Below, piece after piece: positions 45,205-53,948 of a stretch of DNA of 64,000 nucleotides. The notes under the pieces were generated by a model that searched no databases, was not told where the DNA came from, and saw only the letters and a program-made list of their open reading frames with translations. The stretch covers positions 1 through 64,000 of the forward strand of contig JNSE01000001.1 in NCBI GenBank assembly GCA_000754455.1, in the 5' to 3' direction. Numbering within the stretch: position 1 is the first letter of the stretch; the number at the start of each line of letters is the position of its first letter. Position numbers and translations under genes: made by a program. The DNA comes from an actinobacterium acAMD-2. Its GTDB lineage: Bacteria; Actinomycetota; Actinomycetes; UBA12327.

Positions 45205-45235
45205 AAAAAGGCCCGACTGCCGAAGCAGCCGAGCC
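45205..45235 (-). terminator. UUCG-loop terminator of the sdh operon
   Basis: On the minus strand an 11-bp stem (GGCTCGGCTGC with GCAGTCGGGCC, two G-U wobbles) closes a TTCG tetraloop and is followed by TTTTT. It lies 20 bases after the sdhB stop. On the plus strand the wobbles become A-C mismatches, so it is better suited to the sdh side than to the convergent NUDIX gene. Confidence 0.85.
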
Positions 45236-45254
45236 CTTTCGTCAAGCCAGTGGA

Positions 45255-46025
45255 CTAGATCTTGCCGGTTTCGCGTGGCTTGCGACGCAAGATCTTGCCG
45301 ATGAAGACGACGGGGTCGTACTTGGTGTCCACCACGCGCTCCTTCATCGGGATGATCGCGTTGTCGGTGATCTTGATGTGCTCGGGGCACACGTCGGTGC
45401 AGCACTTGGTGATGTTGCACATACCCAGACCTTGCTCGGCTTGAGCAAAAGACTTGCGGTCAGTGCGTGCATCCAAGGGGTGCATGTCCAGCTCGGCGGC
45501 ACGGATGAAGAAACGCGGACCTGAGAAGGCTTCCTTGTTTTCTTCGTGGTCGCGCACCACGTGGCAGGTGTTTTGGCACAAGAAGCACTCGATGCACTTG
45601 CGGAACTCTTGCGAGCGCTCCACGTCGAGTTGCTGCATGCGGTAGTCGCCAGCCTTGATGTCTGCGGGGGGAGCAAACGCTGGAATCTGACGGGCCTTGG
45701 TGTAGTTGAACGACACGTTGGTCACCAGGTCGCGGATCACCGGGAAGGTGCGCATCGGGGTGACGGTGATGGTCTCGTTCTCTTCAAAGGTGCTCATGCG
45801 CGTCATGCACAGCAAGCGCGGCTTACCGTTGACCTCGGCTGAACACGAACCACACTTACCGGCCTTGCAGTTCCAGCGCACCGCCAAGTCGGGGGTTTGC
45901 GTGGCCTGCAAGCGGTGAATGATGTCGAGGACGACTTCACCTTCGTTGACATCGACTTCGTAGTTTTCCAGGCCGCCTTGCTCGCCGTCGCCGCGGTAGA
46001 CGCGGAACTTCGCCTTGTAACCCAT
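45255..46025 (-). CDS. sdhB: Succinate dehydrogenase iron-sulfur subunit
   Basis: A 256-aa Fe-S subunit. The 2Fe-2S Cys residues are in NCKAGKCGSCSAEVNGKPRLLC; the 4Fe-4S and 3Fe-4S Cys residues are in CIECFLCQNTCHV and MCNITKCCTDVCPEHI. Residues 1-110 form the plant-type ferredoxin domain. It passes electrons from SdhA to the membrane anchor. Its ATG overlaps the sdhA stop by one base. Confidence 0.96.
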   Translation of the reverse strand: MGYKAKFRVYRGDGEQGGLENYEVDVNEGEVVLDIIHRLQATQTPDLAVRWNCKAGKCGSCSAEVNGKPRLLCMTRMSTFEENETITVTPMRTFPVIRDLVTNVSFNYTKARQIPAFAPPADIKAGDYRMQQLDVERSQEFRKCIECFLCQNTCHVVRDHEENKEAFSGPRFFIRAAELDMHPLDARTDRKSFAQAEQGLGMCNITKCCTDVCPEHIKITDNAIIPMKERVVDTKYDPVVFIGKILRRKPRETGKI

Positions 46026-47920
46026 CAGTTCTTCTCCTCTGGCAGCGCAGTCAACTCTTCTTCGGTCATGTACTTCTTCAACTCAGCGCGGTCAAACAAC
46101 GACAGCAACTCGGTGGGGATCGTGGGTACTGGCTGCTGAGTGACCTCAACGGCAGTGCCATCGCTCTTGCAGATCAAGTTCACCTGACGCCACTTCGGAT
46201 CCATCGTGGGGAAGTCATCGCGCGTGTGACCACCGCGAGACTCTTCACGAATCAACGCCGCCTTGGCAACAGACTCCGAGATCAACAGCAAGTTGGTCAG
46301 GTCCAGTGCCAAGTGCCAACCGGGGTTGAACACTCGATCGCCGGCAACGCTGACGTTCTTGGCGCGAGCCTTGAGTGCATCGAGCTTGACGATGGCGTCC
46401 TTGACCTCATCGGCGTTACGGATGATTCCCACCAAGTCACCCATGACCGTTTGCAGGTCGTGGTGAATCGTGTAGGGGTTTTCGCCATCTGTTGCATTCA
46501 GCGGAGCAAGAGCAGCGTCAACGGCTGCTTGCAGGTCAGCTTCGTCAATGGCAACAGCTGCTCCACCGCGCGAGTCCAGGTATTCAGCAGCACCCAAACC
46601 GGCACGACGCCCAAAGACCAGCAGGTCAGACAGTGAGTTACCACCCAAGCGGTTGGAGCCGTGCATTCCGCCACCGACTTCACCAGCGGCAAACAAGCCC
46701 TTGACGTACGGCGAAGCACAGGTGTCGGGAATTGTCTCGACGCCACCCATTACGTAGTGACAGGTCGGTCCGACTTCCATCGGCTCCTTGGTGATGTCAA
46801 CGTCGGCCAGCTCTTTGAACTGGTGGTACATCGAGGGCAGGCGCTTGAGGATCTGCTCGGCTGGAAGGCGCGAAGCAATGTCCAGGTACACGCCACCATT
46901 CGGAGTGCCGCGACCGGCCTTGACCTCAGAGTTAATCGCGCGGGCGACTTCGTCACGAGGCAACAACTCTGGAGGACGACGGTTGTTGTCGGCGTCGGTG
47001 TACCAGCGGTCGGCTTCTTCTTCGGTTTCCGCGTACTGCTTGCGGAACACGTCGGGGACGTAGTCGAACATGAAGCGCTTGCCTTCAGAGTTCTTCAACA
47101 CACCACCGTCACCGCGAACAGACTCGGTGACCAAGATGCCCTTGACCGACGGAGGCCAAACCATGCCGGTGGGGTGGAACTGCAAGAACTCCATGTTGAC
47201 CAAGGAACCGCCAGCGCGCATCGCGAGAGCATGACCGTCGCCGGTGTACTCCCACGAGTTCGAGGTGACGCGGTACGCCTTGCCGATACCGCCGGTGGCC
47301 AAGACGATGGCTGCGGTGTCGAAGGCAATGAAGTCGCCGGTCTCACGGAAGTAACCCATGCAACCGGTAACTGCGCCGTCCTTGGTGAAGATCTCCTGGA
47401 TTGAGCACTCAGCGAAGACCTTGATGAACTTCTCGCCATCGCCGAACTCACGCTCGTCGTCTTGCTGCAAGGAGATGATCTTTTGCTGCATCGTGCGGAT
47501 CAATTCCAGGCCGGTTCGGTCTCCCACGTGCGCGAGGCGGGGGTACTCGTGACCACCGAAGTTGCGCTGGCTGATCTTGCCGTCCTTGGTGCGGTCAAAC
47601 AATGCGCCATAGGTTTCCAGTTCCCAAATGCGGTCGGGGGATTCCTTGGCGTGGAGTTCGGCCATGCGGTAGTTGTTCAAGAACTTGCCACCGCGCATGG
47701 TGTCGCGGAAGTGGACTTGCCAGTTGTCGTTGCTGTTGACGTTACCCATGGCAGCGGCAGCGCCGCCTTCAGCCATAACGGTGTGTGCCTTACCCAGCAA
47801 TGACTTGGTGACGATGGCGACTGACTTGCCCATCATGCGAGCTTCGATGGCGGCACGCAATCCGGCACCACCAGCACCCATCACCACTACGTCAAATGAA
47901 TGGCGTTCGATCTGTGTCAT
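46025..47920 (-). CDS. sdhA: Succinate dehydrogenase flavoprotein subunit
   Basis: A 631-aa FAD protein that oxidises succinate to fumarate. The dinucleotide-binding start VVVMGAGGAGLRAAIEA, GKAHTVMAEGG (His for covalent FAD), GEVGGGMHGSNRLGGNSLSDLLVFGRRAG and the late REESRGGHTRDDFP block are intact. Length fits the family. The operon order sdhC-sdhA-sdhB and the anchor type resemble Sdh1 of mycobacteria. Confidence 0.96.
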   Translation of the reverse strand: MTQIERHSFDVVVMGAGGAGLRAAIEARMMGKSVAIVTKSLLGKAHTVMAEGGAAAAMGNVNSNDNWQVHFRDTMRGGKFLNNYRMAELHAKESPDRIWELETYGALFDRTKDGKISQRNFGGHEYPRLAHVGDRTGLELIRTMQQKIISLQQDDEREFGDGEKFIKVFAECSIQEIFTKDGAVTGCMGYFRETGDFIAFDTAAIVLATGGIGKAYRVTSNSWEYTGDGHALAMRAGGSLVNMEFLQFHPTGMVWPPSVKGILVTESVRGDGGVLKNSEGKRFMFDYVPDVFRKQYAETEEEADRWYTDADNNRRPPELLPRDEVARAINSEVKAGRGTPNGGVYLDIASRLPAEQILKRLPSMYHQFKELADVDITKEPMEVGPTCHYVMGGVETIPDTCASPYVKGLFAAGEVGGGMHGSNRLGGNSLSDLLVFGRRAGLGAAEYLDSRGGAAVAIDEADLQAAVDAALAPLNATDGENPYTIHHDLQTVMGDLVGIIRNADEVKDAIVKLDALKARAKNVSVAGDRVFNPGWHLALDLTNLLLISESVAKAALIREESRGGHTRDDFPTMDPKWRQVNLICKSDGTAVEVTQQPVPTIPTELLSLFDRAELKKYMTEEELTALPEEKN

Positions 47921-47949
47921 AGAAGTGTCAATTCCTCAGTGTGTGATGG

Positions 47950-48759
47950 TTAGAAGGTGTTGAAGTCGGTGATCCAGCCAGCGGCAACAGCCATGACGTA
48001 GAAGTCAGCGACAACCAAAGAAGCCAAGGTGGTCCAGGCCAATTCCTGATGCTTGCCGTTGAGCTTGGAAACAAAGGTCCAACCCTTGTAGCGCAACGGG
48101 TGCTTAGAGAAGTTAGTCAAACGACCACCCATGATGTGGCGGCACGAGTGGCACGAAGCGGTGTAGGCCCAGAGCAGGATGACGTTGGCGGTCAGGACGA
48201 TCGAGCCGACGCCGACGCCCCAGCTGCCATCTTCACTTTTGAAGGAGTGGAAGGCGTCAATGGTGTTGATGATGGAGATCAAGGCGGCGATGTAGAAGAA
48301 GTAGCGGTGCGAGTTTTGGCCCAAAAGCGGGAAGCGGGATTCGCCGGAGTACTTCTTGTGGGGCTCGTTGACCGCACAGGCGGTGGGCGATTGCCAGAAC
48401 GAGCGGTAGTAGGCCTTGCGGTAGTAGTAGCAGGTGAAGCGGAAGAGGAACAAGAACGGCAATGTCAATGCGGCGTAAGGAATGAACCACAGGTCGGGCA
48501 GGAACGTTCCCCATTCAGCGGCGGCGGGAATGCAACCGTTGGAGATGCAGGGAGAGTAGAAGGGCGTGAGGTAGCGGATGGCCTCGTCGCCGCCCTGTGC
48601 AGCCCAGTAGTAGTCCTGCATGAAGACGCGAACAGTCGCGTACGTGATCCATGCGGTGATTCCGATGACCGTCAGCAGTGGAGAGATCCAGTACTTGTCG
48701 GTTCGCAGGGTGCGAGCAGTAATTCTTGCCCTGCCGGGCGAGAGGGTGCCGCTGGTCAT
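47950..48759 (-). CDS. sdhC: Succinate dehydrogenase membrane anchor (Sdh1-type)
   Basis: A 269-aa protein with five hydrophobic segments (near residues 35-52, 85-108, 150-170, 185-205 and 240-258), the single-chain anchor of the mycobacterial Sdh1 type rather than separate SdhC/SdhD. Several His residues in or near helices could ligate haem. It also has Cys pairs (SPCISNGC, SCHSC) whose role is unclear. ATG 48759 has GGAGG upstream; divergent from typA. Confidence 0.85.
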   Translation of the reverse strand: MTSGTLSPGRARITARTLRTDKYWISPLLTVIGITAWITYATVRVFMQDYYWAAQGGDEAIRYLTPFYSPCISNGCIPAAAEWGTFLPDLWFIPYAALTLPFLFLFRFTCYYYRKAYYRSFWQSPTACAVNEPHKKYSGESRFPLLGQNSHRYFFYIAALISIINTIDAFHSFKSEDGSWGVGVGSIVLTANVILLWAYTASCHSCRHIMGGRLTNFSKHPLRYKGWTFVSKLNGKHQELAWTTLASLVVADFYVMAVAAGWITDFNTF

Positions 48760-48896
48760 GAATATTCCTCCACGGAAGAGTTGCTAGCCAACATCACATT
48801 GGGGTGGGTCACGCCTGTGTGGTGCGAAATAATGCGCCCCTTAGGATTACAGAGTGACCGGCAGCACACGCTGTCGCCCCCCTGTCCCAGAATCGA

Positions 48897-50774
48897 GTGC
48901 TGGCCGACGTGCCCAACACCCCCACGACCTTTCGTTATGACCTGCGCAATGTGGCCATCGTGGCCCACGTTGACCACGGAAAGACCACTCTGGTGGACCA
49001 GATGTTGCGTCAAGCCGGAGCTTTCAATGCGCATGAAGCCTTGACCGATCGTGTGATGGATTCGATGGATCTTGAGCGGGAAAAGGGCATTACCATCCTC
49101 GCCAAAAACACGGCAATCCGCTACGTCCCTCCTGCAGGATCTGATGTGATCCCTGCCACGGATGGCGCCACGGCTATGACCATCAACATCGTGGACACCC
49201 CAGGTCACGCTGACTTCGGCGGCGAGGTTGAGCGTGGGCTGGAAATGGTCGACGGCGTGCTGCTCCTGGTGGATGCCAGCGAAGGCCCACTGCCGCAAAC
49301 CCGCTTCGTTTTGCGCAAGGCCTTGGCCAAGGGGTTGCCCGTGGTGCTGGTCATCAACAAGGTGGACCGCCCAGACTCACGCATTAAAGAAGTCGTGGAC
49401 GAGACCTATGAACTCTTCTTGGACCTGGATGCCACAGAAGAGCAAATCGACTTCCCGATCGTGTACTGCTCGGCCAAAGCTGGTCGCGCGTCCATGAATC
49501 GTCCAGAAGACGGTGGAATGCCAGATTGCGACGACCTCGGGCCACTCTTCACCGCGCTGACATCAACGATTCCTGCTCCTACCTTTACCCCCGGCGCTCC
49601 GTTGCAAGCCCATGTGACAAACCTGGATGCTTCGCCCTACTTGGGTCGCTTGGCCTTGTGCCGCGTCCACGAAGGTGAAATCAAAAAGGGTCAGCAGGTG
49701 GCTTGGTGCCGCGCCGACGGAACTGTTGAACGCGTAAAAATCGTTGAACTGCTGATGACTGAAGCTCTCGATCGTGTTCCTGCTGAATCAGCCGGGCCTG
49801 GCGACCTAGTCGCTATCGCTGGAATTTCTGAAATCACCATTGGTGAGACGTTGGCTGATTTGGAAAACCCCGTTCCGCTTCCCGTGATCACCGTGGATGA
49901 GCCATCGCTGTCGATGACCATTGGTATCAACACCTCACCTCTTTCTGGTCGATCGGGAACCAAGCTGACTGCCCGCTTGCTGAAGGCTCGATTGGATTCT
50001 GAGCTAGTCGGTAACGTCTCCCTGCGCGTGGAACAAACTGAACGTCCTGATACTTGGGAAGTTCAAGGCCGTGGCGAATTGCAGCTGGCCATCCTGGTCG
50101 AGCTCATGCGTCGTGAAGGTTTTGAAATGACCGTGGGTAAGCCACAGGTCGTGACGCGCTTGATTGACGGCAAGATTCATGAGCCGATGGAACGTTTGAC
50201 CATTGACATCCCCGAAGAGCACCTCGGAGTGGTTACTCAGTTGATGGCCTTGCGTAAGGGCCGCATGGAGCAGATGGTCAACCACGGCACTGGTTGGGTG
50301 CGCATGGAGTTTCTGGTTCCTGCTCGTGGCTTGATTGGTTTCCGCACCGAGTTCCTGACTGAAACGCGCGGTACCGGATTGCTGCACCACACCCGTCCGT
50401 CGGGCTCGTTGGTCGCTGACCGCACTGGACCGACCACCGGTTTTGCATTGGCGAACTTGCAAGAGCGCGGCACGATGTTTGTTGGCCCAGGTACCGATGT
50501 GTACGAGGGAATGATCGTGGGCGAAAACTCGCGCGCGGATGACTTGGACGTCAACCCGACCAAGGAGAAGAAACTGACCAACATGCGTCAGTCCTCCGGC
50601 GACGTCTTGGTGCCGCTGATTCCCCACCGCCAACTCTCGCTCGAAGAAGCCCTTGAGTTTTGTCGTGAAGACGAGTGCGTCGAGGTTTCACCGGCGACCG
50701 TTCGTATTCGCAAGGTGATCTTGGATGCCAACGAGCGTGGACGGACCCGCGGTAAGGCCAAAAAGCCCCAATAA
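48897..50774 (+). CDS. typA: Ribosome-associated GTPase TypA/BipA
   Basis: A 625-aa translational GTPase. G1 AHVDHGKTTL, switch I region EREKGITI, G3 DTPGHADFGGEV, G4 NKVDRP and G5 YCSAKAG; the EF-G-like domains and the C-terminal BipA domain (FLVPARGLIGFRTEFLTETRGTG, NMRQSSGDV, LSLEEALEFCREDECVEVSP) follow. It supports ribosome assembly under stress. The start is GTG 48897; GTG 48909 is an alternative. It opens the conserved block that leads to mshB, fdxC and dapC. Confidence 0.95.
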   Translation: MLADVPNTPTTFRYDLRNVAIVAHVDHGKTTLVDQMLRQAGAFNAHEALTDRVMDSMDLEREKGITILAKNTAIRYVPPAGSDVIPATDGATAMTINIVDTPGHADFGGEVERGLEMVDGVLLLVDASEGPLPQTRFVLRKALAKGLPVVLVINKVDRPDSRIKEVVDETYELFLDLDATEEQIDFPIVYCSAKAGRASMNRPEDGGMPDCDDLGPLFTALTSTIPAPTFTPGAPLQAHVTNLDASPYLGRLALCRVHEGEIKKGQQVAWCRADGTVERVKIVELLMTEALDRVPAESAGPGDLVAIAGISEITIGETLADLENPVPLPVITVDEPSLSMTIGINTSPLSGRSGTKLTARLLKARLDSELVGNVSLRVEQTERPDTWEVQGRGELQLAILVELMRREGFEMTVGKPQVVTRLIDGKIHEPMERLTIDIPEEHLGVVTQLMALRKGRMEQMVNHGTGWVRMEFLVPARGLIGFRTEFLTETRGTGLLHHTRPSGSLVADRTGPTTGFALANLQERGTMFVGPGTDVYEGMIVGENSRADDLDVNPTKEKKLTNMRQSSGDVLVPLIPHRQLSLEEALEFCREDECVEVSPATVRIRKVILDANERGRTRGKAKKPQ

Positions 50775-50777
50775 GGC

Positions 50778-52865
50778 TTAAGTCAAGGACTTTTTCAGGA
50801 AGTCCAGCTGAAGAATCAGCAGGTTTTCGGCTACTTCTTCTTGCGGCGTCATATGCGTGACACCGGTGAGGTATTCGACCTGGTGTTCTTTGCCTGCTGC
50901 GGTGAGTGCTGCTGATAGTTGCGCGGTGTTTGACACGAAGACGTTGTCATCGTCCACACCGTGAATGAGTAACAGCGGTCGGGACAGTTGTGGTGCGCGT
51001 GGTAACAGTGAGTTTGCGTCGTAGACATCAGGTTGAGTGCGCGGGTCGCCGAGGTAGCGCTCGGTGTAGTGAGTGTCGTAGAGCCGCCATTCGGTTACCG
51101 GTGCGCCAGCAACTGCTGCATGGAACACATCAGGTCGATCAAGTACTGCAAGAGCGGCCAAGTAACCACCAAAGGACCAACCGCGGATACCAACTCGGCT
51201 TCGATCAAGTTTGCCGGGGAATTTCGCGGTCACAAGTTCGAGTGCGCTGACCTGATCGGCAAGCACTCCGCTTGCGAGGTCGTCCTTAACTGACTTCTCC
51301 CACGATGGGCTGCCAGGCATTCCGCGACCATCGGTCACGATGACAACAAAACCTTGGTCGGCCCACCATTGCGCTGTCAGGAAGGCAGAACCTGCGTTGA
51401 CCACACGCTGACCGTGCGGGCCGCCGTAAGGATCGAGCAGCACTGGCAAGGCCTGACCTGGCAGTTTCCCCTCTGGGAACAACACGGCGATGCGCAAGTG
51501 GGGTTCATCGCCGTCAACTCGATAAACCACGGGTGTGACGCTCGGGCCTTCAGCAAAGGACTCGACAGTGTGAATTCCGTGAGCACTGGTCACGACCACG
51601 TCGCTGGCACCGACCTCAAGACTGTTTCGAGAAATCACCGATGTCCCGCTGCGCGATGTTCCCGAGGTCCAGCCGCCGGCGCTGAGTTGCACCGAACCAT
51701 CAGTTTCATTCCATGACCAGAGGTCGCACACCCACGAGTCGTGACTTGGGCAGGCGGTGAAGAACACGGTGTTGAAATCAACACCGGTGATGGCGCGAAC
51801 ATCCCAACCGATCGGCGATACAGGTTCGACGTTGATGAAGAGTCGTCGATGATCGTTGTCGTGGTCGTCGCGAACGCTGGCGAGCTGGCCTGATTCGGTG
51901 CGCACTGGCGATCCGCTGATCAGTTCCACCCATGCAGGATCGGTGGTGTCACTCAGTACGCTGGTCGCGCCCTCGCGACTGATTGTGAGGACTTGGTAGC
52001 GGCGCTGGTCGCGCGATTGCACGACCAGGAGCTCGCCGTGGGAGTCCGTGATGACGTCAACGAGGTATTCGTAAGTGCTGTGGTCCCAGTCGATCTCCAC
52101 CTGTGAGCCATCAAGCCCCACTCGGTGCAAGGTCACTGCTGGATTGGTGGTTCCGGCGGCTGGATAGCGGGTAACCATGGGGGAATCGGGGTCCACGGGG
52201 TTCTCGATCGTCAGCTCAGCGACCGCTGACACATCCGTGCGCTGCACCAGCAGGGCTGATCCGTTGTGGGTCCACCACGTTCCGCGGGTGCGATCCATTT
52301 CCTCACCGGCGATGAAGTCGGCGATGCCCCACGTGATGTGTGGCGAAGTTTCGGCCGGGGTGATGCGTACGGCAGAGGTGCTTGCTAATCCGGTGAGGTC
52401 GTGAACCCACACCGCGTTGTCGTGAACAAAAGCTATGCGTCGACCGGAGCGATCGATGCGAGGATCAATGACAGGGGAAGGTAGAGCAAGCTCACTGACT
52501 TGTGACGACTTCACATCAACCAGGAACGCAACACCGTTAATAGTCACTACTGCTCGTGCACAATCTGCATCAGCGGAATACGTCACGATTCCGCCGGCGA
52601 CTTCGCGCGCACGCTCGCGTCGGGCACGTTCTTCGGCGGGAATATCCCCAGCACTGGAAAAACTCATGGCGACTGGATCCGCGACACAGTTTTCCTCGCC
52701 CGTGGCGACATTGAGAACCCACAGACAGTTGACCGAATCGGTGCCGTGCCGAGAGCGGAGAAATAACACCCGCGAGCCGTCAGCACTTATGGCGAAGGTT
52801 CGCGGAGCGCCCAGGCGAAACCCTCTAGTCAGGGCTGATCTGCGGGGGAATGAATCGGTGCTCAC
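50778..52865 (-). CDS. S9-family prolyl oligopeptidase (DPP-IV-like)
   Basis: A 695-aa serine peptidase. An N-terminal beta-propeller (about residues 1-430; TPAETSPHITWGIADFIAGEEMDR is the DPP-IV-like glutamate segment) precedes the hydrolase domain with YGGPHGQRVVNA, the nucleophile GWSFGGYLAA, Asp in LIHGVDDDNV and a late VTHMTP His. It cleaves peptides after Pro or Ala, cytosolic as no signal is seen. I chose GTG 52865 (VSTDSFPRRS) because CAGGAT lies 6 nt before it; the frame extends to 52895. Confidence 0.9.
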   Translation of the reverse strand: MSTDSFPRRSALTRGFRLGAPRTFAISADGSRVLFLRSRHGTDSVNCLWVLNVATGEENCVADPVAMSFSSAGDIPAEERARRERAREVAGGIVTYSADADCARAVVTINGVAFLVDVKSSQVSELALPSPVIDPRIDRSGRRIAFVHDNAVWVHDLTGLASTSAVRITPAETSPHITWGIADFIAGEEMDRTRGTWWTHNGSALLVQRTDVSAVAELTIENPVDPDSPMVTRYPAAGTTNPAVTLHRVGLDGSQVEIDWDHSTYEYLVDVITDSHGELLVVQSRDQRRYQVLTISREGATSVLSDTTDPAWVELISGSPVRTESGQLASVRDDHDNDHRRLFINVEPVSPIGWDVRAITGVDFNTVFFTACPSHDSWVCDLWSWNETDGSVQLSAGGWTSGTSRSGTSVISRNSLEVGASDVVVTSAHGIHTVESFAEGPSVTPVVYRVDGDEPHLRIAVLFPEGKLPGQALPVLLDPYGGPHGQRVVNAGSAFLTAQWWADQGFVVIVTDGRGMPGSPSWEKSVKDDLASGVLADQVSALELVTAKFPGKLDRSRVGIRGWSFGGYLAALAVLDRPDVFHAAVAGAPVTEWRLYDTHYTERYLGDPRTQPDVYDANSLLPRAPQLSRPLLLIHGVDDDNVFVSNTAQLSAALTAAGKEHQVEYLTGVTHMTPQEEVAENLLILQLDFLKKSLT

Positions 52866-52871
52866 GGCTTG

Positions 52872-52877
52872 ATCCTG
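52872..52877 (-). promoter_or_regulatory. -10-like box of the S9 peptidase gene (leaderless)
   Basis: On the minus strand CAGGAT, then CAAGCC, then GTG 52865. It supports the shorter start of the gene. Confidence 0.35.
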
Positions 52878-52905
52878 CCAGCAGGACGCCGGCAATGCGC
52901 ACGCC

Positions 52906-52911
52906 TACGAT
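52906..52911 (+). promoter_or_regulatory. -10-like box of mshB (leaderless)
   Basis: TACGAT lies 6 nt (GGGTGC) before ATG 52918, the same hexamer and spacing as at ispH. Confidence 0.55.
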
Positions 52912-52917
52912 GGGTGC

Positions 52918-53805
52918 ATGGCTAAAGGTCGCTTGCTCTTTGTTCACGCCCACCCCGACGACGAAGTCATCGGGAGCGGAATCGCTATGGGTAAGTACGT
53001 ACGCGAGGGGCATCAGGTCACGCTGGTCACGTGCACGTTGGGCGAAGAGGGCGAAGTGGTCGTCCCGGAACTAGCCAACCTTGATTCGGCGCACGATGAC
53101 CAACTCGGCGCCCATCGCCAGGGTGAACTGGCCAAGGCAATGCAGATCTTGGGTATCACTGATCATCGCCAGTTGGGTGAGGCTGGTCGCTATCGCGATA
53201 GCGGAATGATGGGCACGGAACAAAACGCCCGCGAAGATAGCTTTTGGCAAGCAGACTTAACGAAAGTTGCGACCGACATGGCGGCGGTTATTCGCGAAGT
53301 GCGACCACATGTTCTGGTCACTTACGATGAGTTTGGTGGTTACGGCCACCCAGATCACATTCAAGCTCACCGCGCTGCAATGTATGGCGCGGTGTTGGCT
53401 GCCGCTCCGTCCTACAAGCCCGAGCTTGGTGCAGCCTGGGATGTGTCAAAAATTTATTGGACAGCCTTCCCGGTTTCTAACGTTGAGCGCACGCGCAAGG
53501 TGTTGGCCGAGCGCGGCATTGACTTCTTTTCCAATGATGAAGCCGAAGGTGGTCGCCCGTGGGCTTGCCCTGATGAATTTGTCACCACATCGATCACGGA
53601 TCTCGGTCTTGAACCGACCAAGATCGAAGCCTTGTTGGCTCACGAAACGCAGATTGCCAAAGACGCCCCGTTCCTGATGATTTCTCAGATGGTCGGGCCG
53701 GAAGGCTTGGGCACCGAGCACTTTCGACTCGTTCGCGGCCAGGTGGGAGCCACGAGCGGTGAGTTCAACCGCGAGGACGACTTCCTGTCTGGGCTTGACC
53801 TCTAG
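52918..53805 (+). CDS. mshB: GlcNAc-Ins deacetylase, mycothiol biosynthesis
   Basis: A 295-aa Zn-dependent deacetylase of the PIG-L/LmbE fold that makes GlcN-Ins, the second main step of mycothiol synthesis. Metal ligands are in HAHPDDE (His, Asp) and GHPDHIQAHR (His). I call MshB rather than Mca because of the MshB-like blocks TCTLGEEGEVVVPELANL, RQLGEAGRYRDSGMMGT and FGGYGHPDHIQAHR. It lies between typA and fdxC/dapC, its usual place. The S9 peptidase is divergent 52 bp away. Confidence 0.92.
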   Translation: MAKGRLLFVHAHPDDEVIGSGIAMGKYVREGHQVTLVTCTLGEEGEVVVPELANLDSAHDDQLGAHRQGELAKAMQILGITDHRQLGEAGRYRDSGMMGTEQNAREDSFWQADLTKVATDMAAVIREVRPHVLVTYDEFGGYGHPDHIQAHRAAMYGAVLAAAPSYKPELGAAWDVSKIYWTAFPVSNVERTRKVLAERGIDFFSNDEAEGGRPWACPDEFVTTSITDLGLEPTKIEALLAHETQIAKDAPFLMISQMVGPEGLGTEHFRLVRGQVGATSGEFNREDDFLSGLDL

Positions 53806-53849
53806 GACTCCCAGGGGATCGCACCCCTCGGCCTAATGGCTATTTCTCC

Positions 53850-53863
53850 GGCTAGCGCTAGCC
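53850..53863. promoter_or_regulatory. Perfect 14-bp palindrome before the FtsH-like gene
   Basis: GGCTAGCGCTAGCC is its own reverse complement and lies 86 bp before the start codon of the AAA protease, in the 143-bp gap after mshB. A dimeric regulator site is a reasonable guess; no regulator is identified. Confidence 0.35.
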
Positions 53864-53948
53864 CAAATGGGTGACTGCGCACGCGCCTGATTGAGCGGGA
53901 ACAGGAAACTGCTTTCACACGCGAAAACTGGGTGTCGAGGAGGCATGT

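Noticed and set aside
48049..49044. A 331-aa plus-strand frame across sdhC and the typA start
   Set aside because: It is antisense to the membrane anchor and overlaps typA in another frame.
52918..53805. Mycothiol S-conjugate amidase (Mca) as the identity of this gene
   Set aside because: The internal blocks match MshB rather than Mca, and the location beside typA and fdxC is that of mshB.
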